Assembly: GCA_021300505.1 (NCBI GenBank)
Contig: JAJTDQ010000088.1
Location: 1 to 36,715, forward strand
From: Cryomorphaceae bacterium
GTDB lineage: Bacteria > Bacteroidota > Bacteroidia > Flavobacteriales_D > Crocinitomicaceae
Length of the DNA: 36,715 bases
Direction: 5' to 3'
Shown: positions 17,950-24,537 of the stretch, in pieces
How the letters are laid out: every line of letters starts with the position of its first letter
Position numbering within the stretch: position 1 is the first letter of the stretch
Notes under the pieces: model-generated
Told to the model about the DNA's origin: nothing
Databases searched by the model: none
The model's input: the letters and a program-made list of their open reading frames with translations, nothing else
Made by a program: the position numbers and the translations under genes

Positions 17950-18582
17950 ATGGGAGTATTAGTAGGCAAAAAAGCACCGTCTTTCAAGGCGTCAGCAGTA
18001 GTAAATGGCGGAGAGATCGTTAGCGACTTTTCATTGGACCGGTACATTGGTAAAAATCATGTGATTTTCTTCTTTTACCCGAAAGATTTCACGTTTGTAT
18101 GTCCATCTGAGTTGCATGCATTTCAGGCGAAGTTGGCTGATTTCGAAGCACGCGGCGTAAAAGTTGTCGCATGTTCAACAGACACAGAAGAATCGCACTG
18201 GGGATGGTTGCAAGTACCTAAAAACAAAGGAGGAATCGAGGGTGTTAAATACCCAATCGTTGCCGATACATCAAAAACAATTTCAGAAGCATTTGGTGTT
18301 CTTGCCGGAGAATATGAGTACGATATGGATGGTGCGTTGGTAGCAACAGGACCAATGATCGCTTACCGTGGTTTGTTCTTGATCAACAAAGAAGGTGTGG
18401 TTATGCACCAATTGGTAAACATGTTCCCATTGGGACGTAACGTTGACGAAGCGCTCCGTATGGTTGATGCACTTCAGTTCTTCGAAGAAAACGGCGAAGT
18501 ATGTCCAGCAAACTGGCAAAAAGGTGACGAAGGAATGAAAGCGAGCTTTGATGGCGTTGCTGATTACCTTGCTGCGCATTAA
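17950..18582 (+). CDS. Typical 2-Cys peroxiredoxin (AhpC/Tsa family)
   Basis: A protein of 210 aa. The peroxidatic Cys is in FYPKDFTFVCPSELHAF (about residue 53) and the resolving Cys in NGEVCPANWQKG near the C-terminus. The substrate Arg is in the segment LVNMFPLGRNVDEALRMVD, and the family pattern ACSTDTEESHWGW is present. The enzyme reduces hydrogen peroxide and organic peroxides with electrons from thioredoxin or AhpF. The neighbouring thioredoxin and divergent oxyR point to a peroxide-defence cluster. Length is slightly above AhpC (187 aa) because of an inserted loop (EYEYDMDGALVATG). A strong terminator follows. Confidence 0.95.
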   Translation: MGVLVGKKAPSFKASAVVNGGEIVSDFSLDRYIGKNHVIFFFYPKDFTFVCPSELHAFQAKLADFEARGVKVVACSTDTEESHWGWLQVPKNKGGIEGVKYPIVADTSKTISEAFGVLAGEYEYDMDGALVATGPMIAYRGLFLINKEGVVMHQLVNMFPLGRNVDEALRMVDALQFFEENGEVCPANWQKGDEGMKASFDGVADYLAAH

Positions 18583-18596
18583 GCAAATATGAGATG

Positions 18597-18628
18597 AAAA
18601 AAAAGCTGCTGAAAAGCGGCTTTTTTTT
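18597..18628 (+). terminator. Rho-independent terminator after the peroxiredoxin gene
   Basis: A-run, AAGC/TGCT stem, GAAA loop, AGCG/GCTT and a run of eight Ts form an A/T-extended hairpin 15 bases after the peroxiredoxin stop. Confidence 0.85.
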
Positions 18629-18630
18629 GA

Positions 18631-18822
18631 CTAGATGTTAAGATATTAAGATTTCAAGATGTTAGGCCTACTTCTTCGCTCTATGAGCTTCGAAGTTTGA
18701 AAGACAAAAGACTTCGAAGAAGTTACTAATTACTAATGACGAGTTACGAGTTGGGGGGATTTACTTCAAAAAGTTACGAATGACGAGGACTAATGACGAG
18801 GACTAATGACTAAAAAGGAAAG
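18631..18822. repeat. Gene-free tract of short repeats (TTAAGAT-like, CTTCGAAG, ACTAATGACGAG)
   Basis: Between the two terminators I see no gene. The tract holds near-repeats of TTAAGATAT, two copies of the palindrome CTTCGAAG (18688-18695 and 18712-18719), several TTACTAAT/TTACGA words, and a 13-bp unit ATGACGAGGACTA twice in tandem (18780-18805). Similar words (GACGAGTTA, AGTTACTAA, TTCGTAA) recur on the far side of the integrase/cassette module at 21202-21430. Such tracts may be remnants of repeat expansion or recombination targets. Confidence 0.6.
18758..18777 (+). repeat. Left copy of a 20-bp direct repeat flanking the integrase-cassette module
   Basis: GATTTACTTCAAAAAGTTAC is present here and again, identical and in the same orientation, at 21189-21208. 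The pair brackets the recombinase and its kinase cassette (about 2.4 kb apart). Confidence 0.8.
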
Positions 18823-18852
18823 AGGTTCAACTAATGGGTTGGACCTTTTTTT
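18823..18852 (+). terminator. Rho-independent terminator upstream of the integrase
   Basis: AGGTTCAAC, a six-base loop and GTTGGACCT pair over 9 bp (one G-T), followed by seven Ts. It shields the integrase gene from upstream readthrough. Confidence 0.75.
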
Positions 18853-18936
18853 ATGTCAACTTTTTTTCATTTTTTCAACTCAAACACTTTTTCTAAATCA
18901 ACTTTTTCAATAACTTAAGTAGAAAATTGATTTTTC

Positions 18937-20064
18937 ATGTTACCCACTTTTCACCTCAATCGCCAGGAAATTGGCTTAAAAACCTACTATTACATCACCT
19001 TTCCATTCAACCGGGATTTGTATGCTTTGTTTCGTTCATTCGAACATGTTCATTGGGATAAGTACGAAAAATCCTTCGTATTTGACGAGAACGATTTGTC
19101 CATTGATTCGCTGCTTTCCCACGTTGAAGGAAAGGCGCAGGTTGAATTTCTTGAGAAACGATTAGAAAGTGTGGAATACAAGCGATCTCATTTGCGTCCT
19201 TCCGATTTTTTGGAACCCCTGGATGACATAAAGTCGCATGAAATTGTGCGTTTCGAGCATTATTTGCAATCAAAGCGCTACAGTTCGAATACCATCAAGG
19301 TTTACGCTGAAACCTTTCGTGTCTTTCTGCGCTACTTCGCGAGCAAAGCGATTGAAGAAATTAGCAATGACGACCTCATCGCTTTCAACAACGATTATAT
19401 TTTGAAGAATAATTTTTCTTCTTCCTACCAAAACCAGCTTGTGAATGCGGTGAAGTTGTATTATTCGGTGATTCAGCACAAGCGTATCGATGTGGAATTG
19501 GTGCATCGACCACGTCGAGAGAAAACCTTACCGAATGTGCTGAGTAAAGAGGAGGTGAAAAAACTATTAAATGCTTCAACCAATCTTAAACACAGAACAA
19601 TGCTATCATTAATCTATGCCTGTGGTTTGCGGCGCAGTGAATTGTTGAACTTAACTTTTAAAGACATACAAGCTGACCGACTAATTATTACTGTTCGACA
19701 ATCGAAAGGAAAAAAAGATCGAATAGTAACTTTGAGTCCAATGTTACTAGTAGAATTAAGACAATACTACCTTCAGTTTAGGCCACTAAAATATCTCTTC
19801 GAAGGACAGGTTGTAGGGGAAAAATATTCCGCTAGAAGTTTAGAGGAGATTTTAAAAAAAGCATGTAAAACAGCAAAAATCAACAAACCAGTTACTCTGC
19901 ATTGGTTAAGACATAGCTATGCAACACATTTATTGGAACGAGGAACTGATTTACGTTACATTCAGGAATTATTAGGACATAGTTCAAGTCGCACGACAGA
20001 AATATATACCCATGTGAGTATCAAAAGTCTAAGTCAGATTTGTTCACCTTTTGATGATTTGTAA
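18937..20064 (+). CDS. Tyrosine recombinase/integrase of Xer-like length with N-terminal extension, next to an integron-like cassette
   Basis: A site-specific recombinase of 375 aa. Residues 1 to about 105 are an unusual N-terminal domain (YYYITFPFNRDLYALFRSF, HWDKYEKSFVF). A SAM-like core-binding domain follows (FEHYLQSKRYSSNTIKVYAETFRVFLRYF), then the catalytic domain. All catalytic residues are visible: Arg in CGLRRSELL, Lys in SKGKKDR, HxxR in HWLRHSYATHLLERGTD, His in LLGHSS and Tyr in EIYTHV. It ends in SPFDDL, reminiscent of the SPLDxL end of integron integrases. The 20-40-residue insertion that marks IntI between the Lys and HxxR motifs is not evident. The cassette boundary lies 97 bp past its stop, on the same strand. 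GC falls from about 45% to about 34% near 19560, inside the gene (hand counts of several lines). Confidence 0.9.
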   Translation: MLPTFHLNRQEIGLKTYYYITFPFNRDLYALFRSFEHVHWDKYEKSFVFDENDLSIDSLLSHVEGKAQVEFLEKRLESVEYKRSHLRPSDFLEPLDDIKSHEIVRFEHYLQSKRYSSNTIKVYAETFRVFLRYFASKAIEEISNDDLIAFNNDYILKNNFSSSYQNQLVNAVKLYYSVIQHKRIDVELVHRPRREKTLPNVLSKEEVKKLLNASTNLKHRTMLSLIYACGLRRSELLNLTFKDIQADRLIITVRQSKGKKDRIVTLSPMLLVELRQYYLQFRPLKYLFEGQVVGEKYSARSLEEILKKACKTAKINKPVTLHWLRHSYATHLLERGTDLRYIQELLGHSSSRTTEIYTHVSIKSLSQICSPFDDL

Positions 20065-20160
20065 ATAACACACAATACATTTTCAAATTTATTGAGCATA
20101 GCTAGCAAAGCGCTGTTTGTAAAACTCACTTTTTATAATTATAATTGAGCATATATAGAA

Positions 20161-20169
20161 GTTAGTGGC
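20161..20169 (+). other. Probable attI/cassette junction (core site G^TTAGTGGC)
   Basis: GTTAGTGGC is the exact reverse complement of GCCACTAAC at 21033-21041, the left end of the attC-like palindrome after the kinase. In integrons the circular cassette has these two sequences as R' and R''. After insertion R' is split, so that the first bases of the cassette (TTAGTGGC) complement its own R''. This match fixes the crossover between 20161 and 20162. The G-T-T core fits the integron consensus GTTRRRY; the rest is imperfect. Confidence 0.6.
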
Positions 20170-21160
20170 AAGGTTTAACCTATGCAACGAATAAATACAA
20201 ATCATTATGAAACGCATAAGAACATTAGGAAAAGGGGGACTAGGCATTGTGTCACTTTACCAATCTAACAACGGTCAGAATTTCGCTCTTAAACAGATGC
20301 TTTACCAATGGGACGAGAATTACTACGAGCGTTTTAAAAGAGAGGTTGAGATAATGGCTACTCTTGTTCATAAGAATATCGTCAATGTTTTGAATTTTAA
20401 TATTCTCAACAACAATCCATGGTATTTAATGCCATATTATGAAGATGGTAGCCTGAGAGATAAATTGATGGATATAAAAAGTAAGGGACAGATATATTCG
20501 TTAAAAGGTGCAACCGGAATTATTTACCAACTAGCCGATGCATTGCATCACGCGCATGAATTTGGCGTTATACATCGAGATATAAAACCTGAAAATATAT
20601 TATTCAATGGAAAGGATCCAGTAATAGCTGATTGGGGTCTTGGAAAATTCATTCATAAAAAAAGTAAAGTACTAACTAATGTTGGCCTTGGAACAAAGTC
20701 TTATTGCTCACCTGAACAGTGGGAAAGTGGTGTTTCTGACAGCCGTTCAGATATTTATTCACTCGGTTTAGTTTACAGAGAATTATTAACGGGATCGCTA
20801 ACAGGTCAAATACAAGAAAGAAGAATTAATGATATTGTAAACAAAATGACGGCAACAAGCCCAGCTGATCGTTATCAAAGAATGAGCGAGGTAAAAGAAG
20901 CCATAAGAGCTCTAAATGAAATATCCACCAGCGACCCGATGAAAGATTTTTGGGAAGGTGTTATTGCAGCATCAGCAGTGGTTGGAATTGCAATTCTATT
21001 GGCTAAACTAATTGAAAATAAATGAAAACCCAGCCACTAACAGCACCTACCCAAAAGGCGGGGTTTCGTGTTCTAAAGACAGTTTTGTGGTTAATCAAAC
21101 ATTAGTTTTTCAAATCAAGTTTTGTGGTAAAAGTCCCGCCCTTCGGGTAGCTGCAAACCG
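20162..21160 (+). mobile_element. Integron-like gene cassette (999 bp) carrying a Ser/Thr kinase
   Basis: One compact unit: a short 45-bp leader, one ORF covering most of the length in the same direction as the site, 7 bp to the R'' box, and a palindromic recombination site at the 3' end. Cassette ends are G^TTAGTGGC (20161/20162) and G^TTATGTGCC (21160/21161). The GC content (about 30-35% in counted lines) is below that of the flanks. No further cassette or second attC-like site is seen downstream up to the MFS gene, so it would be a single-cassette array. Confidence 0.6.
20207..21025 (+). CDS. Membrane-anchored Hanks-type Ser/Thr protein kinase (cassette gene)
   Basis: A kinase of 272 aa. 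Gly-rich loop LGKGGLGIV at 7-15, catalytic Lys in FALKQ (about 28), Glu in the C-helix (FKREVEIM), catalytic loop VIHRDIKPENILF (about 122-134), metal-binding motif DWG in IADWGLGKF instead of the usual DFG, activation-segment end CSPEQWE, and SDIYSLGLVYRELLTG. A C-terminal membrane segment follows (VIAASAVVGIAILLAKLIENK, about 251-272). The kinase domain thus lies in the cytoplasm with a tail anchor and no extracellular sensor. All catalytic residues are present, so it is probably active. It is the only gene of the cassette, and no partner phosphatase or substrate is adjacent. Role unknown; a signalling or defence function is possible but untested. Confidence 0.92.
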   Translation: MKRIRTLGKGGLGIVSLYQSNNGQNFALKQMLYQWDENYYERFKREVEIMATLVHKNIVNVLNFNILNNNPWYLMPYYEDGSLRDKLMDIKSKGQIYSLKGATGIIYQLADALHHAHEFGVIHRDIKPENILFNGKDPVIADWGLGKFIHKKSKVLTNVGLGTKSYCSPEQWESGVSDSRSDIYSLGLVYRELLTGSLTGQIQERRINDIVNKMTATSPADRYQRMSEVKEAIRALNEISTSDPMKDFWEGVIAASAVVGIAILLAKLIENK

Positions 21161-21169
21161 TTATGTGCC
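21033..21169 (+). repeat. attC-like recombination site (imperfect palindrome)
   Basis: R''-like GCCACTAAC (21033-21041) is followed by the left arm GCACCTACCCAAAAGGCGGG. A central stretch of about 71 bases comes next, then the right arm CCCGCCCTTCGGGTAGCTGC and R'-like GTTATGTGCC (21160-21169). CTACCC pairs with GGGTAG, GGCGGG with CCCGCC, and GCA with TGC, separated by unpaired AAAA/CTTC and an extra C. This is the stem, spacer and extrahelical-base layout of integron attC sites. Overall length (about 135 bases) is at the upper end of the known range. Confidence 0.65.
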
Positions 21170-21188
21170 AATTATTGCACTTCACAGA

Positions 21189-21208
21189 GATTTACTTCAA
21201 AAAGTTAC
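21189..21208 (+). repeat. Right copy of the 20-bp direct repeat flanking the module
   Basis: Identical to 18758-18777 and in the same orientation. It starts 20 bases after the attC-like site and is followed by GACGAGTTAGGAGTT, close to GACGAGTTACGAGTT near the left copy. Confidence 0.8.
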
Positions 21209-21236
21209 AAGTTACTAAGACGAGTTAGGAGTTAGC

Positions 21237-21425
21237 AATTCCCGAAGGGATCCCGCCACAGCGGACTTGACAGCAAATTGACGCAGCATTCAGCCGCGGC
21301 TGACAAGCATTACAAATTCCCGAAGGAGTCAAATTCTAAATTCCCGAAGGGATCAAATTGCGAAGCATCAAATTTTTAATTCCCGAAGGGATCAAATTTG
21401 CAAACTCGTAATTCGTAATTCGTAA
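21237..21425. repeat. Cluster of four palindromic AATTCCCGAAGGGATC repeats plus ATTCGTA repeats
   Basis: Copies begin at 21237, 21315 (GGAGTC variant), 21339 and 21378; three are followed by AAATT. Each has the inner palindrome TCCC-GAA-GGGA. CCCGAAGGG is the reverse complement of CCCTTCGGG in the right arm of the attC-like site (21139-21147). The end of the tract is a short array of ATTCGTA. No gene is visible between the cassette and the MFS gene. Confidence 0.75.
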
Positions 21426-21432
21426 CTTATAA

Positions 21433-22728
21433 CTATTGCCCCTCCAAATAATCCAAGTCCTTCCCAAAAGTTTCCTTCAATCGCGAAATACTGTAAAACG
21501 CAATCGCAATAAAGAGCAAGCCAACCAACAGCGCTGCAAGTCCATCGGAGAGGTGAAAGGACAACAACAAACCGAAAAGCAAGACAATGATATTCACAGA
21601 GCCACGCACGAAGTTAGGGATGGTATTGGCTGCGGTTGAGCGAATATTGGTACCGAACTGTTCTGCAGCGATGGTCACGAAAATGGCCCAATAGCCCGTT
21701 CCTGTTCCCAAAAGAAAACACATGAGGTAGTACATATTGACGCTGATGTCCTTCAACACAAAGAGGAAAATAACGGTGGTCAGCAAAGTGAAGCATAGAT
21801 AAAGGTAGACAACGAACTTTCTGCTTTTAAACACTTGACTGAGTAGCCCAGAAAGTAAATCACCAAAGGAAAGTCCAATGTAAGCATACATCACGGCAAG
21901 TCCATTTTCCACATTTTCCACACCCAGCCAAGGTCCGAAGTGGTCTTTGGAGTTCATGATCAATAAGCCTATGACATACCAAATGGGGATGCCAATTAAG
22001 ATGCAATGCAGGTATTTGATTCGGTTGGAGGCGTTGCCAAAGATCAATCTCAAATCGCCTTTTTTCACCCCACCTTCCTGCTTGATCCCTTTGAAAAAAG
22101 CGGACTCGATGGTGCCCACCCGCATGAGTAAAAGTACCAAGCCCATGGTTCCTCCAAGTACATAAGCTACTTGCCAATTTGCGAGATGAGAACCAGTTAA
22201 TCCTTTGATAAAATGTCCAATCGCATCGCCATTCATTCCCACCAAAGAAGCGACTACAGCGCCCAAAGCACCGAAAGTCACAATAATCATGGTGCCGTAT
22301 CCCCGTTTTTCTTTGGACATCATTTCTGACACCAGCGTAATTCCAGCACCTAGCTCTCCTGCCAATCCAATCCCCGCAATGATGCGCACCACCGCATATG
22401 TACTTGTATCAGTCACAAACGCATTGGCAATATTGGCCACGGAATACAACAAAATGGAACCGAATAACACCTTTAATCGTCCTTTCTTGTCACCTAATAT
22501 TCCCCAGAGTAATCCACCGATGAGCATACCGAGCATCTGCATGTTGAAGAGAAATTTCCCCATGGCTGCCTTTGCATCTGGACTAGCATTGGTCATGATT
22601 TGATCCAAGCTTTCTGCCTTCACCACTCCGAACAAGACTAAATCATAGATGTCGACAAAATAGCCGAGCGCAGCAACGATGATGAGTAGTGCAATCTGGC
22701 GGTTCTTTTTATTTTCTGCAGGTATCAT
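21433..22728 (-). CDS. Major facilitator superfamily transporter
   Basis: A protein of 431 aa with about 12 hydrophobic segments. The MFS signature GILGDKKGRLKVL lies in the loop after the second segment, and VVRIIAGIGLAGELGAGITLVSEM in the fourth and fifth segments is typical of the metabolite:H+ symporter (sugar-transporter-like) branch. The ORF track's first 50 residues run through the intergenic region into ribD, so the ATG at 22728 (MIPAENKKNRQIALLI) is the start. It is divergent from ribD by 76 bp. The substrate cannot be told from sequence alone. Intact. Confidence 0.88.
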   Translation of the reverse strand: MIPAENKKNRQIALLIIVAALGYFVDIYDLVLFGVVKAESLDQIMTNASPDAKAAMGKFLFNMQMLGMLIGGLLWGILGDKKGRLKVLFGSILLYSVANIANAFVTDTSTYAVVRIIAGIGLAGELGAGITLVSEMMSKEKRGYGTMIIVTFGALGAVVASLVGMNGDAIGHFIKGLTGSHLANWQVAYVLGGTMGLVLLLMRVGTIESAFFKGIKQEGGVKKGDLRLIFGNASNRIKYLHCILIGIPIWYVIGLLIMNSKDHFGPWLGVENVENGLAVMYAYIGLSFGDLLSGLLSQVFKSRKFVVYLYLCFTLLTTVIFLFVLKDISVNMYYLMCFLLGTGTGYWAIFVTIAAEQFGTNIRSTAANTIPNFVRGSVNIIVLLFGLLLSFHLSDGLAALLVGLLFIAIAFYSISRLKETFGKDLDYLEGQ

Positions 22729-22792
22729 GGCTACGAAAATAGAATATTCTTGAATGCCAAGCACCATCCCTCCAAATGTCATCAGCACTTTG

Positions 22793-22800
22793 TATCTTCG
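22793..22800 (+). promoter_or_regulatory. -7 promoter element immediately before ribD
   Basis: TATCTTCG matches TAnnTTCG and ends four bases before the ATG at 22805, again suggesting a leaderless mRNA. No clear TTG lies upstream at the standard distance. Confidence 0.35.
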
Positions 22801-22804
22801 TGCC

Positions 22805-23664
22805 ATGCTTTCCGATGAAACATACATGCAACGTTGCATCGATCTTGCCCGCATGGGACAAGGCTTTGTTTCACCCAATCCAATGGTTGGTGCTGTGGTT
22901 GTGCATGAGGGAAAAATTGTAGGTGAAGGTTACCATCGTAAATTCGGTGAGCCCCATGCAGAAGTCAATGCTATTGCGGACGTTAAAGACCAATCGATTT
23001 TATCTCAATGCACACTTTATGTCAATTTAGAACCTTGCGCTCACCATGGGAAAACACCACCTTGTGCAAATTTATTGGTAGAAAAGAAGCTCAAACGGGT
23101 GGTGATCGGTTGTTCTGATCCACACAGTAAAGTAAGTGGTAAGGGTGTTGATTTGTTGAAGAAAGCAGGCATTGATGTGCGATTGGGCGTTTTACAGCAG
23201 GAATGCCGTGAATTGAACCGCCGTTTCATCACTTTTCACGAACGTCAACGACCTTATGTGATTTTGAAATGGGCACAGACCAAAGATGGATTCCTTGACC
23301 GCATTCGCCACGACGAAGAAACGGGCATCAATTGGATCACCTCACCAGAGACGAAATCCTTGGTTCATAAGTGGCGTTCGCAGTACGCGGAAACATTGAA
23401 TGGATTCGCATTCCTGAAACGAATACCAAGCACATCTTAGACGAATTGTACAAACGCAACATCTTATCCGTTTTCGTAGAAGGAGGAAGCCGCACCTTAC
23501 AGTATTTCATCATTGATAACCACTGGGATGAAGCCCGTGTGATTGTTGGAAACACCACATTTGGCGAGGGAGTCAAAGCGCCTGCCATCGGGAAAGTTCC
23601 ATCGCGCAGTTATTCCTTTTCCACGGATACTGTCCACCATTATTTTCGAAGATGGCCCCTTTAA
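22805..23664 (+). pseudogene. ribD: Riboflavin biosynthesis deaminase/reductase with large internal deletion and frameshift
   Basis: RibD deaminates and then reduces the pyrimidine intermediate of riboflavin synthesis. The deaminase domain is complete: PNPMVGAVVVHEGKIVGEGY, the zinc sites HAEVNAI and EPCAHHGKTPPCANLL. The reductase domain starts (RPYVILKWAQTKDGFLDR, ETKSLVHKWRSQ) and then breaks at about 23380-23392. In another frame it resumes at GNIEWIRIPETN and continues with ILSVFVEGGSRTLQYFI to the stop at 23664. Family members are about 340-370 aa, so roughly 70-90 residues of the NADPH/substrate region are missing. The ORF-track pieces 22754-23440 and 23371-23664 are one gene. It overlaps the EamA gene by 13 bp. 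As written the reductase is lost. Confidence 0.88.
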
Positions 23665-24527
23665 TTCTCTCGATCCTTTGCTCCAGCATCATCTTTGTGC
23701 TGTTTAAATTGTTTCCTCGCTTTGGCGTAGACACCTTTCAAGCCATAGTATTCAATTACTTCACTGCCTTTTTGTGTGGTATTCTATTCTTCGGTAAAGA
23801 GTGGAATCCACATGCCTTGGAATCGGGGAATTGGCCCATTTTTGTGTTGCTTGCAGCAGCATTGTTCATCTCGCTCTTCATTTTAATGGGACTCAGCTCA
23901 CAGAAGAATGGTGTTGCCATGACTTCCATTGCCGTGAAAATGAGCATGGCCATCTCATTGATTTTAATGATTGTTTTGTACAATGAGGATTTAGGTTGGA
24001 TGAAAGTTGCCGGAATAGCTCTCGCATTTACAGGCGTATTCCTGGTTTCCTATACGGGGAAATCTGACAATAGCGCTGCGAAAAGTGAAGTATGGATGCT
24101 GGCCACCCTATTTATCGGAAGTGGAATTCTTGATTTCATCTTGAACTATGTCCAAAAGCATCACCTCGATCACCTCACTCCTTCCCTATTTTCAGCCTTC
24201 GGGTTTGGTGGGGCCGGGCTAATTGGATTTGCCATCTTAATGACACAGGTACTTAGAAAACAAGCAAGTCTATCCGTGAAGAATGTTGTTGCGGGTGTTG
24301 CGCTAGGTATACCGAATTACTTTTCGATTTACCTTTTAATGGAATCGTATCGCTCCACCGGATGGAATGATTCAACCGTTTTGGCCGTGATAAACGTATC
24401 GATCGTAATGATTTCCTCCGTCATCGGATTTATCGCCTTCAAAGAAAATGTCACCATTAAAAAAATAATTGGTCTTGTCGCGGCAATCGCAGCCATTGTT
24501 GTCCTTTACCTCGCAAGTCAATCTTAA
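23652..24527 (+). CDS. EamA/DMT-family membrane transporter
   Basis: A protein of 291 aa with about ten hydrophobic segments in two similar halves, the two-EamA-domain layout of drug/metabolite transporters. Conserved ends of the repeats are visible: LGWMKVAGIALAFTGVFLVSY closes the first half and TIKKIIGLVAAIAAIVVLYL the second. The start ATG overlaps the end of ribD, and the metallo-hydrolase gene follows after 10 bp, so the three probably form an operon. Substrate unknown; the proximity to ribD invites a flavin or precursor role, but nothing in the protein proves it. Confidence 0.85.
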   Translation: MAPLILSILCSSIIFVLFKLFPRFGVDTFQAIVFNYFTAFLCGILFFGKEWNPHALESGNWPIFVLLAAALFISLFILMGLSSQKNGVAMTSIAVKMSMAISLILMIVLYNEDLGWMKVAGIALAFTGVFLVSYTGKSDNSAAKSEVWMLATLFIGSGILDFILNYVQKHHLDHLTPSLFSAFGFGGAGLIGFAILMTQVLRKQASLSVKNVVAGVALGIPNYFSIYLLMESYRSTGWNDSTVLAVINVSIVMISSVIGFIAFKENVTIKKIIGLVAAIAAIVVLYLASQS

Positions 24528-24537
24528 TCATATTCCT

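Noticed and set aside
18631-18822. CRISPR array
   Set aside because: The repeat units are short, degenerate and irregularly spaced, with no spacers of constant length and no cas genes.
18937-20064. Housekeeping XerC/XerD
   Set aside because: The 105-residue N-terminal extension, the SPFDDL end, and the adjacency to an attC-like site and direct repeats do not suit the chromosomal dimer-resolution enzymes.
21012-21218. 68-aa ORF over the cassette end
   Set aside because: It reads through the attC-like palindrome and the direct repeat, overlaps the kinase end, and has no promoter or recognisable protein features.
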